From Sphingomonas melonis (lineage in GTDB: Bacteria > Pseudomonadota > Alphaproteobacteria > Sphingomonadales > Sphingomonadaceae), in the NCBI RefSeq assembly GCF_013409985.1, contig NZ_JACCBY010000006.1:147976-211975 (forward strand): a DNA stretch of 64,000 nucleotides, written 5' to 3'. Position 1 is the stretch's first letter. Each line of letters begins with the position of its first letter. Made by a program: the position numbers and the translations under genes. Below the pieces are notes generated by a model. That model saw only the letters and a list, made by a program, of their open reading frames with translations. It had not been told where the DNA came from and did not search any database. Shown here piece by piece: positions 24,153 to 32,934 of this stretch.

Positions 24153-25439
24153 ATGGCACGAGCGGGCGGCGGGGCAGGGGCCATGATGCCGCCCACGGAC
24201 GGGGTAAGGACGCTCGCCGTGCCGGCAATGCCGTTGACATCAGGTCCGGCTGGCGCTCCGCTATTCGAGCATAGTCTCGCCCGGCGCATCAGCGCGTTCG
24301 CGTTCGTCCTGATTGCCGAATTCTTCTACGGCTGGGCGTGGAACACGGTCGACGTGCTGCGGCCATTCATCCGCGACAGCCTCGGCTTGACGCTGACCCA
24401 GGCGGGCTCCGCCTATTCGGCGCAAGGTGCGGGTGCGCTCATCGGCGCGATTACCTTCGGGCAGCTCGCCGATCGCCTCGGCCGTCGCAACATGCTTGTT
24501 GCGATCATGATCGGCTACGGTGCGATGCTCATCGCCGGCGTGGCCGTCGCCAGTTATCCGCAATTGCTGCTACAAAGATTCGTTCTCGGACTCTTCCTGG
24601 GCGGGAGCTTTCCGGTGATCGTCGGCATCTATGTCGGCCTGTTCGCGCCCCAGGTGCGTGGGCGGCTGGCAAGCGCGATTAATCTCACCTTCAGCAGCGC
24701 CATCGTCGTGCTCGGACTGGCGCTCGGTAGCCTTGGCGCGCACGATTGGCGCGTGCTGCTGTGGCTTGGAGGCGTGCCGCCGATCCTGCTGGCGGGCCTG
24801 GCATGGCTGATCGTACCAGCCGGTGGCACGATCGCGCGGGCATCGCGCTTCCCCATTCGGGAACTATTCGCGCCGCAGGTTCGACGCAGGACACTGCTGC
24901 TGGCAAGCCTCACCGGGCTTAACTTCTTCGCCTACCAGGCGTTTAGCGGCTGGCTGACGATCTACCTGAAGGACGTCCGTCTGCTCGATCCGGAGGTGAT
25001 CGGGCGACTGGTCGCCGCACAATTCGCCGGAAACATGATCGGCGGTTTCGCTTGGGGGTGGGCTTCGGATCGCCTCGGCCGACGCTTCGCATCTTTGGGA
25101 TTCGTCCTCGCGGCACTGGCGATCGCCATCTATCTGACGGTTCCCTCGATCATACCGCTGCTGCTCGTGGTCGGCTTTGCCTACGGCTTCGGATTGTCGT
25201 CCAGCGTGGTGTGGGGGCCGTGGCTAGCGGAGCTGTACCCGCCGCACCTCAAGTCCACCGCCGCATCGATCTTCAATTGGGGGCGACTGATCAGCTTCTT
25301 TGCCCCGCTCATCACTGGCGCATTGGCCGCTGCCGTCGGGTTGCGGTTCGCGATGCTCGCCGCCTGCCTGATCTTCCTGGTCGCGGCGGTGATCTGGCGA
25401 AGTTTGCCCGAAACGTTGGAAGGGCGGGTCTCGCCCTGA
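24153..25439 (+). CDS. MFS transporter, aromatic acid/metabolite:H+ symporter type
   Basis: A 428-residue protein with 12 predicted transmembrane segments after a 40-residue cytosolic N-terminus. The loop 2-3 motif GQLADRLGRRN and the matching GWASDRLGRRF in the second half are MFS signatures. The AAHS-like sequence FFYGWAWNTVDVLRPFI resembles organic-acid symporters. It is downstream of the TonB receptor and probably moves the same substrate across the inner membrane. Confidence 0.9.
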   Translation: MARAGGGAGAMMPPTDGVRTLAVPAMPLTSGPAGAPLFEHSLARRISAFAFVLIAEFFYGWAWNTVDVLRPFIRDSLGLTLTQAGSAYSAQGAGALIGAITFGQLADRLGRRNMLVAIMIGYGAMLIAGVAVASYPQLLLQRFVLGLFLGGSFPVIVGIYVGLFAPQVRGRLASAINLTFSSAIVVLGLALGSLGAHDWRVLLWLGGVPPILLAGLAWLIVPAGGTIARASRFPIRELFAPQVRRRTLLLASLTGLNFFAYQAFSGWLTIYLKDVRLLDPEVIGRLVAAQFAGNMIGGFAWGWASDRLGRRFASLGFVLAALAIAIYLTVPSIIPLLLVVGFAYGFGLSSSVVWGPWLAELYPPHLKSTAASIFNWGRLISFFAPLITGALAAAVGLRFAMLAACLIFLVAAVIWRSLPETLEGRVSP

Positions 25440-25450
25440 GACCCGCGCCC
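25422..25450. terminator. Bidirectional terminator between convergent MFS and GH13 genes
   Basis: GGGTCTC (25426-25432) pairs with GAGACCC (25438-25444), extended by GGGC/GCCC with a small bulge. It overlaps the MFS stop codon and lies 9 bases from the end of the convergent gene. Confidence 0.5.
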
Positions 25451-25458
25451 AATCGGGC

Positions 25459-27231
25459 CTACAGCCGGTACACGCTGGCCTGCCACGGTGCCAAGGCGAG
25501 TGTTCCCTCCGAAGGTGTCGTGCCCGTGCCCGCTGCGGTGGAGATCGCGACCGCGCGTGGCGCAATGCCGGTGGGCAGCGTGTAGCTGAGCGGGCGGGCA
25601 CTGAAGTTGATCACCACTAGGTATTTGTCCGAGCCCATGATGCGTGTGTAGGCGAACACCTGTGGATGCGACGGATCGAGATCGTGATAGGCACCATAGA
25701 TCAGGGCAGGGGTCTTTTGGCGGAGTGCCAGCATGCTCCGGTAAAACGCCAGCACTGAATTAGGATCGGCGGCCTCCGCAGAAACGTTCACGGTGACGTG
25801 GTTCGGATTGACCGGCAGCCATGGCTTGCCCGTCGTGAAGCCTGCAGCGGTTCTGGCATTCCACTGCATCGGTGTCCGCGCGTTGTCGCGGGAGGTCTTC
25901 GCAAGCTCGGGCAGCAGCACCGTTGCGGCGACCTTGCCGGATAGAACCTGGTCGCGCCACAGGTTGCGCGCAGCGATGTCGTCGAACTGCCCAACGTCCG
26001 TCCAAGGAAAGTTGGTCATCCCGATCTCGTCGCCCTGGTACAGAAAGGGCGTACCCCGCAGGGTCAGCATCATCGTCGCCAGCGCCTTGGCCGATGCCGG
26101 GCTCCCGTCGCCGAGCGCATCGATTGCGCGGGCCTTGTCGTGGTTGCCGATGAAGCTGGTGTTCCAGCCGGTGGTGCTGGCGGAGGTGTCGAGGTCCGCA
26201 TAGAAGCGCTTGAGTGCCGGCAGCGACCACGCCTTGGTCCGCCAACCGTCGCGACCGATGTTCACGCCTTCGAAGCGGAAGATCATGTCGAGTTCGCCCC
26301 GGGTCTGATCTGTGAACAGCGGCCCCTTCTCGGGAGTGACTCCGACTGCCTCTCCCACCGTCATGGTATCGTATTTGGATAGCACCTCACGGCGCATCTC
26401 CTTGAGATAGTCATGGACACGTGGGCCGTCGGCATAGACCCGGTCCGGATGCTGTAGCTGGTCGGCCGTCAAATCGGGAAACGCTGGGTCCTTCGAGATG
26501 AATGGGATCACATCCATCCGGAAGCCGGATACGCCCTTGTCGAGCCAGAAGCGCATGAGATCGTAGACTTCGGAGCGGACCTTCCGATTGTCCCAGTTGA
26601 GGTCGGGCTGCTTCACGGCGAAATAGTGCAGGTAGTAATCGTCACCCGGCTTGGCCTGCGTCCAGGCGGAGCCACCGAAGAAGCTGGGGTAGTTGTTCGG
26701 CGCCGACGACGCGCTGCCGGCCCCGGCCTTACTGGGCCGCCAGATGTAATAGTCACGATAGGGGTTTGACGGCCCCGTCTTCGCCTCGACGAACCAGCGA
26801 TGCTCGTCGCTGGTGTGGTTGACGACGAGATCGATGATCAGGCGCATGCCTCGCTTCTTCATCGCCGCCAGCATGCGATCGAAATCGGTCATTGTTCCGA
26901 ACTGCGCGAGCACCTTGCGATAGTCGCGAATGTCGTAGCCATTGTCGGCGTTCGGACTGTCGAAGTGCGGACTGAGCCAGACCACTGTCACGCCGAGCCG
27001 TTGGAGATGATCCAGATGCTGGGTGATGCCATTCAGGTCGCCGACGCCATCGCCGTTGGAGTCGGCGAACGAGCGCGGATAGATCTGGTATACGACTGCC
27101 TCCTTCCACCAGCGTCGCTGATCCGATGAGGCGGATTGCTGCGGCGAGGCGGGAGCAGCGGTGCTGCCAACGAGAACGGTAGCGGCCGCAAGCAGGGCGG
27201 CACGATACCGACGGAAAGTAAGTTTAATCAT
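25459..27231 (-). CDS. GH13 alpha-glucosidase (oligo-1,6-glucosidase type), secreted
   Basis: From the ATG at 27231 the protein has 590 residues with a classic signal peptide (MIKLTFRRYRAALLAAATVL, cleavage near PASPQQ). A TTG at 27267 overlaps the EamA stop and is an alternative start without signal-peptide advantage. GH13 regions are complete: DLVVNHTSDEH, GFRMDVIPF (nucleophile Asp), VGEAVG (acid/base Glu) and FIGNHDKAR. The YQIYPRSFADSNGDGVGDL opening is that of alpha-glucosidases, trehalose-6-P hydrolases and oligo-1,6-glucosidases. It is last in the HisD2 operon and also has a regulatory palindrome at its start, so it may have a promoter of its own. It suggests that the regulon's substrate is alpha-glucosylated. 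Confidence 0.9.
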   Translation of the reverse strand: MIKLTFRRYRAALLAAATVLVGSTAAPASPQQSASSDQRRWWKEAVVYQIYPRSFADSNGDGVGDLNGITQHLDHLQRLGVTVVWLSPHFDSPNADNGYDIRDYRKVLAQFGTMTDFDRMLAAMKKRGMRLIIDLVVNHTSDEHRWFVEAKTGPSNPYRDYYIWRPSKAGAGSASSAPNNYPSFFGGSAWTQAKPGDDYYLHYFAVKQPDLNWDNRKVRSEVYDLMRFWLDKGVSGFRMDVIPFISKDPAFPDLTADQLQHPDRVYADGPRVHDYLKEMRREVLSKYDTMTVGEAVGVTPEKGPLFTDQTRGELDMIFRFEGVNIGRDGWRTKAWSLPALKRFYADLDTSASTTGWNTSFIGNHDKARAIDALGDGSPASAKALATMMLTLRGTPFLYQGDEIGMTNFPWTDVGQFDDIAARNLWRDQVLSGKVAATVLLPELAKTSRDNARTPMQWNARTAAGFTTGKPWLPVNPNHVTVNVSAEAADPNSVLAFYRSMLALRQKTPALIYGAYHDLDPSHPQVFAYTRIMGSDKYLVVINFSARPLSYTLPTGIAPRAVAISTAAGTGTTPSEGTLALAPWQASVYRL

Positions 27232-27244
27232 GAATTCGAATGCA
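27231..27244. promoter_or_regulatory. LacI-type operator, site 4
   Basis: TGAATTCGAATGCA, identical to site 2, abuts the ATG of the GH13 gene inside the operon. The first base overlaps the start codon, so bound repressor would block initiation there. Confidence 0.5.
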
Positions 27245-27263
27245 CGCGATTTGCTGGCAGCTG

Positions 27264-28148
27264 TCAAGCCACCGGTAGCACCGCCGCCTGCCGTTTTGCG
27301 GAAGTCATAGTGCCGCCAGCAGCAGCCACGATAACCGTAGCGATGCCGATCATCTGAAGATCCGTCAGACGTTCGCTGATGACGGCGAACGCGGCAAACG
27401 CGCCGACCGCGGGTTCAAGGCTGACGATGATCTCGAAAGTCGCCGGCGTCATCCGCTTGAGGGCGAAGGTCTCGAGCGAATAGGGCAGGATGCTGCAGAG
27501 TACTGCTACGGCGACGCCGCTCGCGAGGATAATCGGATCGAGGAGCGCGCTGCCCGCTTCGGCGATGCCGGCCGGCACAGCCACGATCGAGGCGGTGCAG
27601 AGACCAAGGCAGACAATCCCGTGCTGCGGCACCAGCCTTGCCGCGCATGCACCGGAGATGATGTAGAGTGCCCAGAACAGTGCTGCGAGCAGAGCGTAGG
27701 CAACGCCGTCCAGGGTCACGGTGCCTGCCGAACGTGGTACCGCCAATACGCCAATACCCGCCGCGGCTAACGTCACCCAGAGGACGTCGAGCATGCGCCG
27801 AGAGCGGAGAAACGCAACGCCGAGCGGGCCTATGAACTCGATCGCGATGGCGACGCCCAGCGGCAGTCTGGCGACCGCTGCGTAGAAGCTGAGGTTCATG
27901 CACGCGAGCACGACACCATAGCCGGCGATCGCCAGCCTCTGCTCTCGGTTTATCGCCCACCGCCAGGGTCGCTGGACTGCGAGCATGAGTAGCGCACCCA
28001 GTCCGATCCGCATCGCCGTGATACCGGCAGCACCTGCAATCGGGAAAAAAGTTTTGGCGAACGAGGTGCCGACGTAAAGTGAGATGATCGAGAGCAGGAG
28101 CGGCGCGATGGAAAATAGGGCCGCCGCGCCGCGTCCGGGTACGTTCAT
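27264..28148 (-). CDS. EamA/DMT-family transporter
   Basis: A 294-residue protein with ten predicted transmembrane helices in two EamA repeats. RhtA-like features include LYVGTSFAKTFFP at the start and LKRMTPATFEIIVSLEPAVG in the second repeat. Its ATG overlaps the aldolase stop (ATGA). DMT proteins of this type export amino acids or small metabolites. Within a catabolic operon it may expel a toxic intermediate or import a substrate. Confidence 0.88.
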   Translation of the reverse strand: MNVPGRGAAALFSIAPLLLSIISLYVGTSFAKTFFPIAGAAGITAMRIGLGALLMLAVQRPWRWAINREQRLAIAGYGVVLACMNLSFYAAVARLPLGVAIAIEFIGPLGVAFLRSRRMLDVLWVTLAAAGIGVLAVPRSAGTVTLDGVAYALLAALFWALYIISGACAARLVPQHGIVCLGLCTASIVAVPAGIAEAGSALLDPIILASGVAVAVLCSILPYSLETFALKRMTPATFEIIVSLEPAVGAFAAFAVISERLTDLQMIGIATVIVAAAGGTMTSAKRQAAVLPVA

Positions 28149-28909
28149 CCCGCCGCGGCTTCGACGAGCGCTGCGGCTCCCGCTAGCATGAAGCTGTGAT
28201 CGGAGCCCAGCATGAAGAGCGTGGCGCCTCTTTCCCGCCAGTAGGGGATGTCGCTGGCGCGCGCGAGGAACATGCCCACGGGTCGTCCGTGGCGCTTGCC
28301 CGCGGCGCAGATTCGCTCCACCACCGCGACGATATGGGGATCGTCCTGACTGTCGGCACCATAGGCCACAGTCAGGTCGACCCTGCCGATGAACAAGGCG
28401 TCGATCCCCGCAACGGACGCGATCGCGTCGATGTCGTCGATCGCTTCTGGATCCTCGATCTGTGCGATCACCACCGTGCGGGCGACGGAGTTCGCCAGAT
28501 GTTCGGCCATGCTCGTCGTGGTGTACCCGGCGGCTCGGGATGATCCCGCATAGCCGCGGCCACCGCGGCCGTATGTCGCGGCCCGGACCAGCGCCGTAGC
28601 CTCCTCCGCATTGCGGATGTGAGGTGCCACGATCCCGGTGGCACCACCGTCGAGGGCGTTGAGGATGTGCTCGCCGGTGGCTGTCGGCACCCTGACCAGT
28701 ATGTCCGTTTGCCCGGCACGGGCCGCCAACAGACAGCCGTCAATCGCCAGGCGATCGAACGGCGCGTGCTCCGCGTCGAGGCACAGGCAGTCTAGCGGAG
28801 TTCTCGACAGGACCTCGACAATGATCGGCGAGGGCGTCTTCACGAAGGTGCCGATGATCAGATTACCGGCGGCAAGGCGCTGCTTCAAGGTCACGCTGCG
28901 CGCGCCCAC
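28145..28909 (-). CDS. HpcH/HpaI-family class II aldolase
   Basis: A 254-residue TIM-barrel aldolase. CLDAEHAPFD carries the catalytic-region Glu and His, and VAPHIRNAEEA, AQIEDPEAI (metal Glu) and FIGRVDL are family motifs. It cleaves 2-keto-3-deoxy-type acids to pyruvate and an aldehyde. GTG at 28909 or a GTG at 28894 that overlaps the preceding stop could be the start; neither has a strong ribosome-binding site. Third enzyme of the HisD2 operon, it would produce central metabolites at the end of the pathway. Confidence 0.88.
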   Translation of the reverse strand: MGARSVTLKQRLAAGNLIIGTFVKTPSPIIVEVLSRTPLDCLCLDAEHAPFDRLAIDGCLLAARAGQTDILVRVPTATGEHILNALDGGATGIVAPHIRNAEEATALVRAATYGRGGRGYAGSSRAAGYTTTSMAEHLANSVARTVVIAQIEDPEAIDDIDAIASVAGIDALFIGRVDLTVAYGADSQDDPHIVAVVERICAAGKRHGRPVGMFLARASDIPYWRERGATLFMLGSDHSFMLAGAAALVEAAAG

Positions 28910-30042
28910 AGCCGGTCACTCGCGCGAGCCGCGCCTTCCGCCAACGTCGCCAGCTTGGCGTAGACGATGTCGGGATCGACTGCACCGAAGCCGGCGAAAG
29001 TGGAGAAGCCGCAGTCCGTGCCCGCGATCACGCGATCACGGCCGACCAGATCAGCGAATTGCTCGACGCGAAGCGCCACGACCTCGGGATGCTCGATGAA
29101 GTTGGTGGTGGAGTCAATGACGCCGGGGATCAGCACGCGGTCATCCGGTACCAGCGCGGCGAGATCGCGGAACGCCTGCCAGTCGTGCTGGTGGCGGGGA
29201 TTGGCAGTCTCGAACAGGAGACCCTGCGGCTTGGCCTTCATGAGCACGGGCAGAATGGTGGCCATTTCGACGTCCATGTGATGCGGACCCTCGTAATTGC
29301 CCCAGCACACATGCATCCTGACCTGCTCCGCGGGGACGTTCCGCAGGGCATGGTTCAGCACCTCTACATGATGTTCGATCAGCGCCAGATATTCCGCCTC
29401 GTCACGGTCCTTGTACATCATGTGCCGGCCGAGCCCGAGGTCGGGACTGTCGAGCTGCAGGATCAGGCCGGCGGCAACGATGGCCTCATACTCCGGACGC
29501 ATGGCCTCAGCCAAAGCCTCGAGGTAATCGTCCCGAGTGGCGTAATGCTGGTTCGGCTGGAAGAGTGCGATCACGCCGGGCGATGCGGCGTTCATGAAGC
29601 GGCCTACGGAGAACTGTGGAGCAGTCGCTGCGGCGAACCGCGCGATGTCTTCTTCAAGCGGTGCCAGCGTCTTCGGCGCAACGGGGCCGACGCAGCATGG
29701 GCGACGATACGTCGGCGTGCCGCCGCCTGCAGCCTGTCGGGTCAGGAAGCCGGGAAAGGCTTCCAGATCAGCTGGGGGTGTGCGCGCGGAATCGCCATCG
29801 AAGCCGGAGATCCGGTCCTTGATATAAGTCGCGTAGCTGATCTTCGACATTTCGCCGTCGGACACGATGTCGACGCCGCTTTCGATCTGTCGCTTGACGC
29901 ATGCCGTCACGGCTTCGCCGATGACGGCGTCGAAGCGACCGTGATCGACATGCTCGCCGCGTTCCAACGCGAAGACGACTTCTGTCACTGCGTTGCTGCG
30001 CGGCAGGGAGCCGACGTGGGTGGTGAGGATACGATCGGCCAT
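28891..30042 (-). CDS. MetE C-terminal-like (cobalamin-independent methionine synthase/epoxyalkane:CoM transferase superfamily) protein
   Basis: A 383-residue protein from ATG 30042, with AGGAC upstream. It is only half the length of MetE and corresponds to its catalytic C-terminal barrel. TTHVGSLPRS is the usual opening, and MHVCWGNYEG and GTDCGFSTF provide the HxC...C zinc site that activates a thiol. LDSPDLGLG and the HMDVEM stretch match the substrate side. Stand-alone members include archaeal methionine synthases and epoxyalkane:coenzyme M transferase. In a catabolic operon with two dehydrogenases and an aldolase, a demethylation or thiol-addition step is more likely than methionine synthesis (inference). 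Confidence 0.8.
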   Translation of the reverse strand: MADRILTTHVGSLPRSNAVTEVVFALERGEHVDHGRFDAVIGEAVTACVKRQIESGVDIVSDGEMSKISYATYIKDRISGFDGDSARTPPADLEAFPGFLTRQAAGGGTPTYRRPCCVGPVAPKTLAPLEEDIARFAAATAPQFSVGRFMNAASPGVIALFQPNQHYATRDDYLEALAEAMRPEYEAIVAAGLILQLDSPDLGLGRHMMYKDRDEAEYLALIEHHVEVLNHALRNVPAEQVRMHVCWGNYEGPHHMDVEMATILPVLMKAKPQGLLFETANPRHQHDWQAFRDLAALVPDDRVLIPGVIDSTTNFIEHPEVVALRVEQFADLVGRDRVIAGTDCGFSTFAGFGAVDPDIVYAKLATLAEGAARASDRLWARAA

Positions 30043-30099
30043 GATGTCCTGTTCGCGTACCATGAGCACGCATGCAACGTTATTAGGGGAAGATGAGGC

Positions 30100-30867
30100 T
30101 CAGTCCGCCGTCCAGCCGCCATCGACCAGCATGCTGGTGCCCGTAACGAGTGCAGAGGCGGGTGATGCGAGATAAACGACTGCGCCCATGATATCCTCCA
30201 CCGTCCCAAGCCTGCCGAGCTTGATCTTGGACAGGACGCTGTCACGAAACGCCGCATCCTCGAAGAACGGGCGTGTCATGGGTGTCTCGATGAAGGTCGG
30301 TGCTATGGTGTTGGACCGTACGCCGTAGGCGGCGAGATCGAGCGACATCGCCTTGGACAAGCCTTCAATGGCCCATTTCGATGCGCAATAGAGGCTGCGG
30401 TTGACACCGCCCACATGGCCCATCTGCGATCCCATGTGGATGATCGAGCCGCCCCGACCGGCGTCGACCATTCCCGTCGCGACGGCCTGGGCGACGAACA
30501 CGGCGGCCTTGAGGTTCAAGTCGAGAACGGCGTCGTAGTCGTCCACGCTGACCTCCGTGAACGGTTTAGGCCGGTTGGTGCCCGCATTGTTGACGAGGAT
30601 GGAGAATGGCCCTGCCTCGCCGATTGCTCGTCGCACGGCATCGATGTTGAGCACGTCGAGAACGAGTGTGCCCGCCTTGCCGCCCGCTGCGGTGATCGCC
30701 GACGCGGCGGCCTGGATCTCGCCCTCGGTCCGGGCGGCGAGCGTCACCGAAGCCCCGGCGTCCGCCATCGCCACCGCGCAGGCGAGACCCAAGCCCCGTC
30801 CCGCTCCGGTGACGAGAGCAGACTGTCCATCGAGCCGAAAGGACGGGGTGCGCGGCAGCGTGGTCAT
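30100..30867 (-). CDS. Short-chain dehydrogenase (FabG-like)
   Basis: A 255-residue classical SDR, ATG 30867 overlapping the HisD2 stop (ATGA). TGAGRGLG (residues about 22-29), NNAGTNRP and YCASKWA (catalytic YxxxK) are present, and the C-terminal [16 protein letters not shown] is typical of gluconate/3-oxoacyl reductases. It probably performs the second oxidation or reduction after the HisD-type enzyme. Confidence 0.9.
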   Translation of the reverse strand: MTTLPRTPSFRLDGQSALVTGAGRGLGLACAVAMADAGASVTLAARTEGEIQAAASAITAAGGKAGTLVLDVLNIDAVRRAIGEAGPFSILVNNAGTNRPKPFTEVSVDDYDAVLDLNLKAAVFVAQAVATGMVDAGRGGSIIHMGSQMGHVGGVNRSLYCASKWAIEGLSKAMSLDLAAYGVRSNTIAPTFIETPMTRPFFEDAAFRDSVLSKIKLGRLGTVEDIMGAVVYLASPASALVTGTSMLVDGGWTAD

Positions 30868-32192
30868 TCTGCCGGTACGAGCGCTTCGGCGATGCCCGCG
30901 TAGGGTACGTTTCGTCCGCCGTGCCGGCGTACGCGGACGTTCGCCTGCTCGCCGTGACCGGCGAAGCCCTCCAGGGCGCAAAGGCGGCTGCAATACTCAC
31001 CGATGAGGGCAGATGCCTCGTCGGTGGTGACCCGCTGGTAGGTGCAGGTCTTGAGGAACTTGCCGACCCAGAGACCGCCGGTGTAGCGCGCTGCCTTGCG
31101 GGTCGGCAGCGTGTGGTTGGTGCCGATCACCTTGTCGCCATAGGCGACGTTGGTGCGGGCGCCGAGGAACAGCGCCCCGAAGTTCGTCATGTGCTCAAGA
31201 AAATAGTCTGGGTCGCGCGTCATGACCTGGACGTGTTCCGAGGCGATCTCGTCCGCGATCCGCACCATCTCGGCGTCATCCTCAGCGACTATTACTTCGC
31301 CATAGCTCTCCCAGGCGCGGCGCGCGTAGTCGGCGGTCGGCAGCACCTGGAGGAGACGCTCGATCTCCTTCATCGTCTCACGCGCCAGCGCCTCGGACGT
31401 CGTGAGCAGGATCGCCGGGCTGTCAGGCCCATGCTCGGCCTGACCGAGCAGGTCCGTGGCGCACAATTCGCCATCGGCACCGACTTCGTCCGCGATCACG
31501 AGGGTCTCCGTGGGACCAGCGAACAGATCGATGCCCACCCGTCCGAACAGCTGGCGCTTCGCCTCAGCGACGTAGGCGTTGCCCGGCCCCACTAGGATGT
31601 CCACGGGCGCGATCGTCTGGGTTCCGAGGCCCATCGCCGCAACCGCCTGGATGCCGCCCAAGCAGTAGATTTCGTCAGCACCTGCCATGGCCTGGGCCGC
31701 CACGATGGCAGGCGCGGGACGTCCGTTAAAGGGGGGCGCGCAGGTTACGACCCGCGCGACGCCTGCCACCTTAGCGGTGATGACGCTCATATGTGCTGAG
31801 GCGAGCAGGGGGTACTTGCCTCCTGGCACGTAGCAGCCCGCTGCGTTGACCGGGATGTTCTTATGGCCGAGCACCACGCCCGGCATCGTCTCGACTTCAA
31901 TGTCGAGCATAGAGTCGCGTTGAAGTTGTGCGAAATTGCGGACCTGCTTTTGGGCGAACTCGATATCGTGAAGCGCCTGGGTGTCGAGCTGATCGATACA
32001 GTCCTGAATATCTTGCGCGCTGAGACGGTAGCTGTCGCGATCCCAGGCATCGAACTTGATAGAGAGCTCGCGGACCGCATGGTCTCCCCGTGCCGACACG
32101 TCGGCGAGGATGGTCTCCACCGCGTTCTGAACCTGACGATCGTTCGTCGCGGTGACCTCAAGATCCCGGCCCCGCTTCAACCACTGCGCCAT
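30864..32192 (-). CDS. HisD-family dehydrogenase 2 (sulfopropanediol/polyol dehydrogenase-like)
   Basis: A 442-residue HisD-fold enzyme from ATG 32192, preceded by AAGGAGAGAGT. It heads a six-gene operon. [24 protein letters not shown] and EGFAGHGEQ hold the catalytic and zinc-binding positions. It is a divergent paralogue of the enzyme at 18713-20017; the two differ throughout the N-terminal third. Neither sits with other his genes. A perfect regulatory palindrome ends 11 bases upstream of the start codon. Oxidation of a primary alcohol to an acid in two NAD steps is the family reaction; substrate unknown. Confidence 0.85.
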   Translation of the reverse strand: MAQWLKRGRDLEVTATNDRQVQNAVETILADVSARGDHAVRELSIKFDAWDRDSYRLSAQDIQDCIDQLDTQALHDIEFAQKQVRNFAQLQRDSMLDIEVETMPGVVLGHKNIPVNAAGCYVPGGKYPLLASAHMSVITAKVAGVARVVTCAPPFNGRPAPAIVAAQAMAGADEIYCLGGIQAVAAMGLGTQTIAPVDILVGPGNAYVAEAKRQLFGRVGIDLFAGPTETLVIADEVGADGELCATDLLGQAEHGPDSPAILLTTSEALARETMKEIERLLQVLPTADYARRAWESYGEVIVAEDDAEMVRIADEIASEHVQVMTRDPDYFLEHMTNFGALFLGARTNVAYGDKVIGTNHTLPTRKAARYTGGLWVGKFLKTCTYQRVTTDEASALIGEYCSRLCALEGFAGHGEQANVRVRRHGGRNVPYAGIAEALVPAE

Positions 32193-32202
32193 ACTCTCTC
32201 CT

Positions 32203-32216
32203 TGCATTCGAATGCA
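32203..32216. promoter_or_regulatory. LacI-type operator, site 5 (perfect palindrome)
   Basis: TGCATTCGAATGCA is fully symmetrical and sits just upstream of the ribosome-binding site of the HisD2 operon. It is the best copy of the motif in the window. Confidence 0.7.
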
Positions 32217-32288
32217 AATGGCATAATGTGAGAGAGTGATGAGCACAAGGCGTTTTCAAAACAACGAGAGAGCGAAGAGGGGTGGCGG

Positions 32289-32411
32289 ATGAGACGCCTC
32301 AAGCTGATCGCGTTTGTCTGCTTAACATCGCTGGCGATGATCTGGATCGTCGCGTTGCAAGGTCCGGAGTTCTGGCGGGGAGATCCGAGACTTCTAAGCA
32401 GGGGGCATTGA
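32289..32411 (+). CDS. Possible 40-residue single-pass membrane protein
   Basis: ATG at 32289 after GAGGGG; the peptide begins MRRLKLIAFVCLTSLAMIW and has a basic N-terminus, one hydrophobic helix at residues 5-23 and a polar tail with GPEFWRGDP. The shape is that of a small membrane protein. There is no homology argument, so it remains a suggestion. Confidence 0.3.
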   Translation: MRRLKLIAFVCLTSLAMIWIVALQGPEFWRGDPRLLSRGH

Positions 32412-32934
32412 CCAGGAGCTGAAGCATGTGAAGCATTCAGCCGTCTGCCCGGGCAAAATGAAAAGCCTTTTTGCCGTACGGCGAAAACTAAGATGGTTGC
32501 GGGCCGCTTGGCGTTCACTTGAAGGTCAGGTTCACCCGGACTAGCGGCATCTCTCACGTGTGCGCTCAATCGCTCGACCGGCGCATCGAACACGGCCCTA
32601 TGCGATAGCTCGATCGCATGTGAGCGTTACTCTCAAGATGAATGAACGTCTGAAGTCGGGCTGACGCAAACCGACCGGAAACGTCTACTTTTGGGTTCTT
32701 ACCACTTTGCTTCTGCGGTAATCTGCCTCCTGGTCAGCCCCTGCGTCGTGATGGACAGCCGCCGCGCTCATCGCGACCAAGCTTCTTCGGCCCCTTCACC
32801 GGCCGGACCCTCAACTAGAAGGTTTTGGTGTAATCAATTTTTTTCCAGGCGCGCAAGTCAGGCCGGCACTTTGTGATCGGATGGTCTTTAGCCCAGCGGC
32901 ACCCGACGTTAGAAAGCTTTGAGGAGCGACGATT
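32412..32934. other. Non-coding gap with one long palindrome
   Basis: No gene is supported here. A 20-base imperfect palindrome TTTTTGCCGTACGGCGAAAA is at 32468-32487 (one mismatched pair). The 3' part presumably carries the promoter of the cupin_8 gene; no clear -35/-10 pair was found. Confidence 0.4.

Noticed and set aside
28891..30042. Full methionine synthase MetE
   Set aside because: The protein is only 383 residues and lacks the N-terminal barrel; the operon is catabolic.
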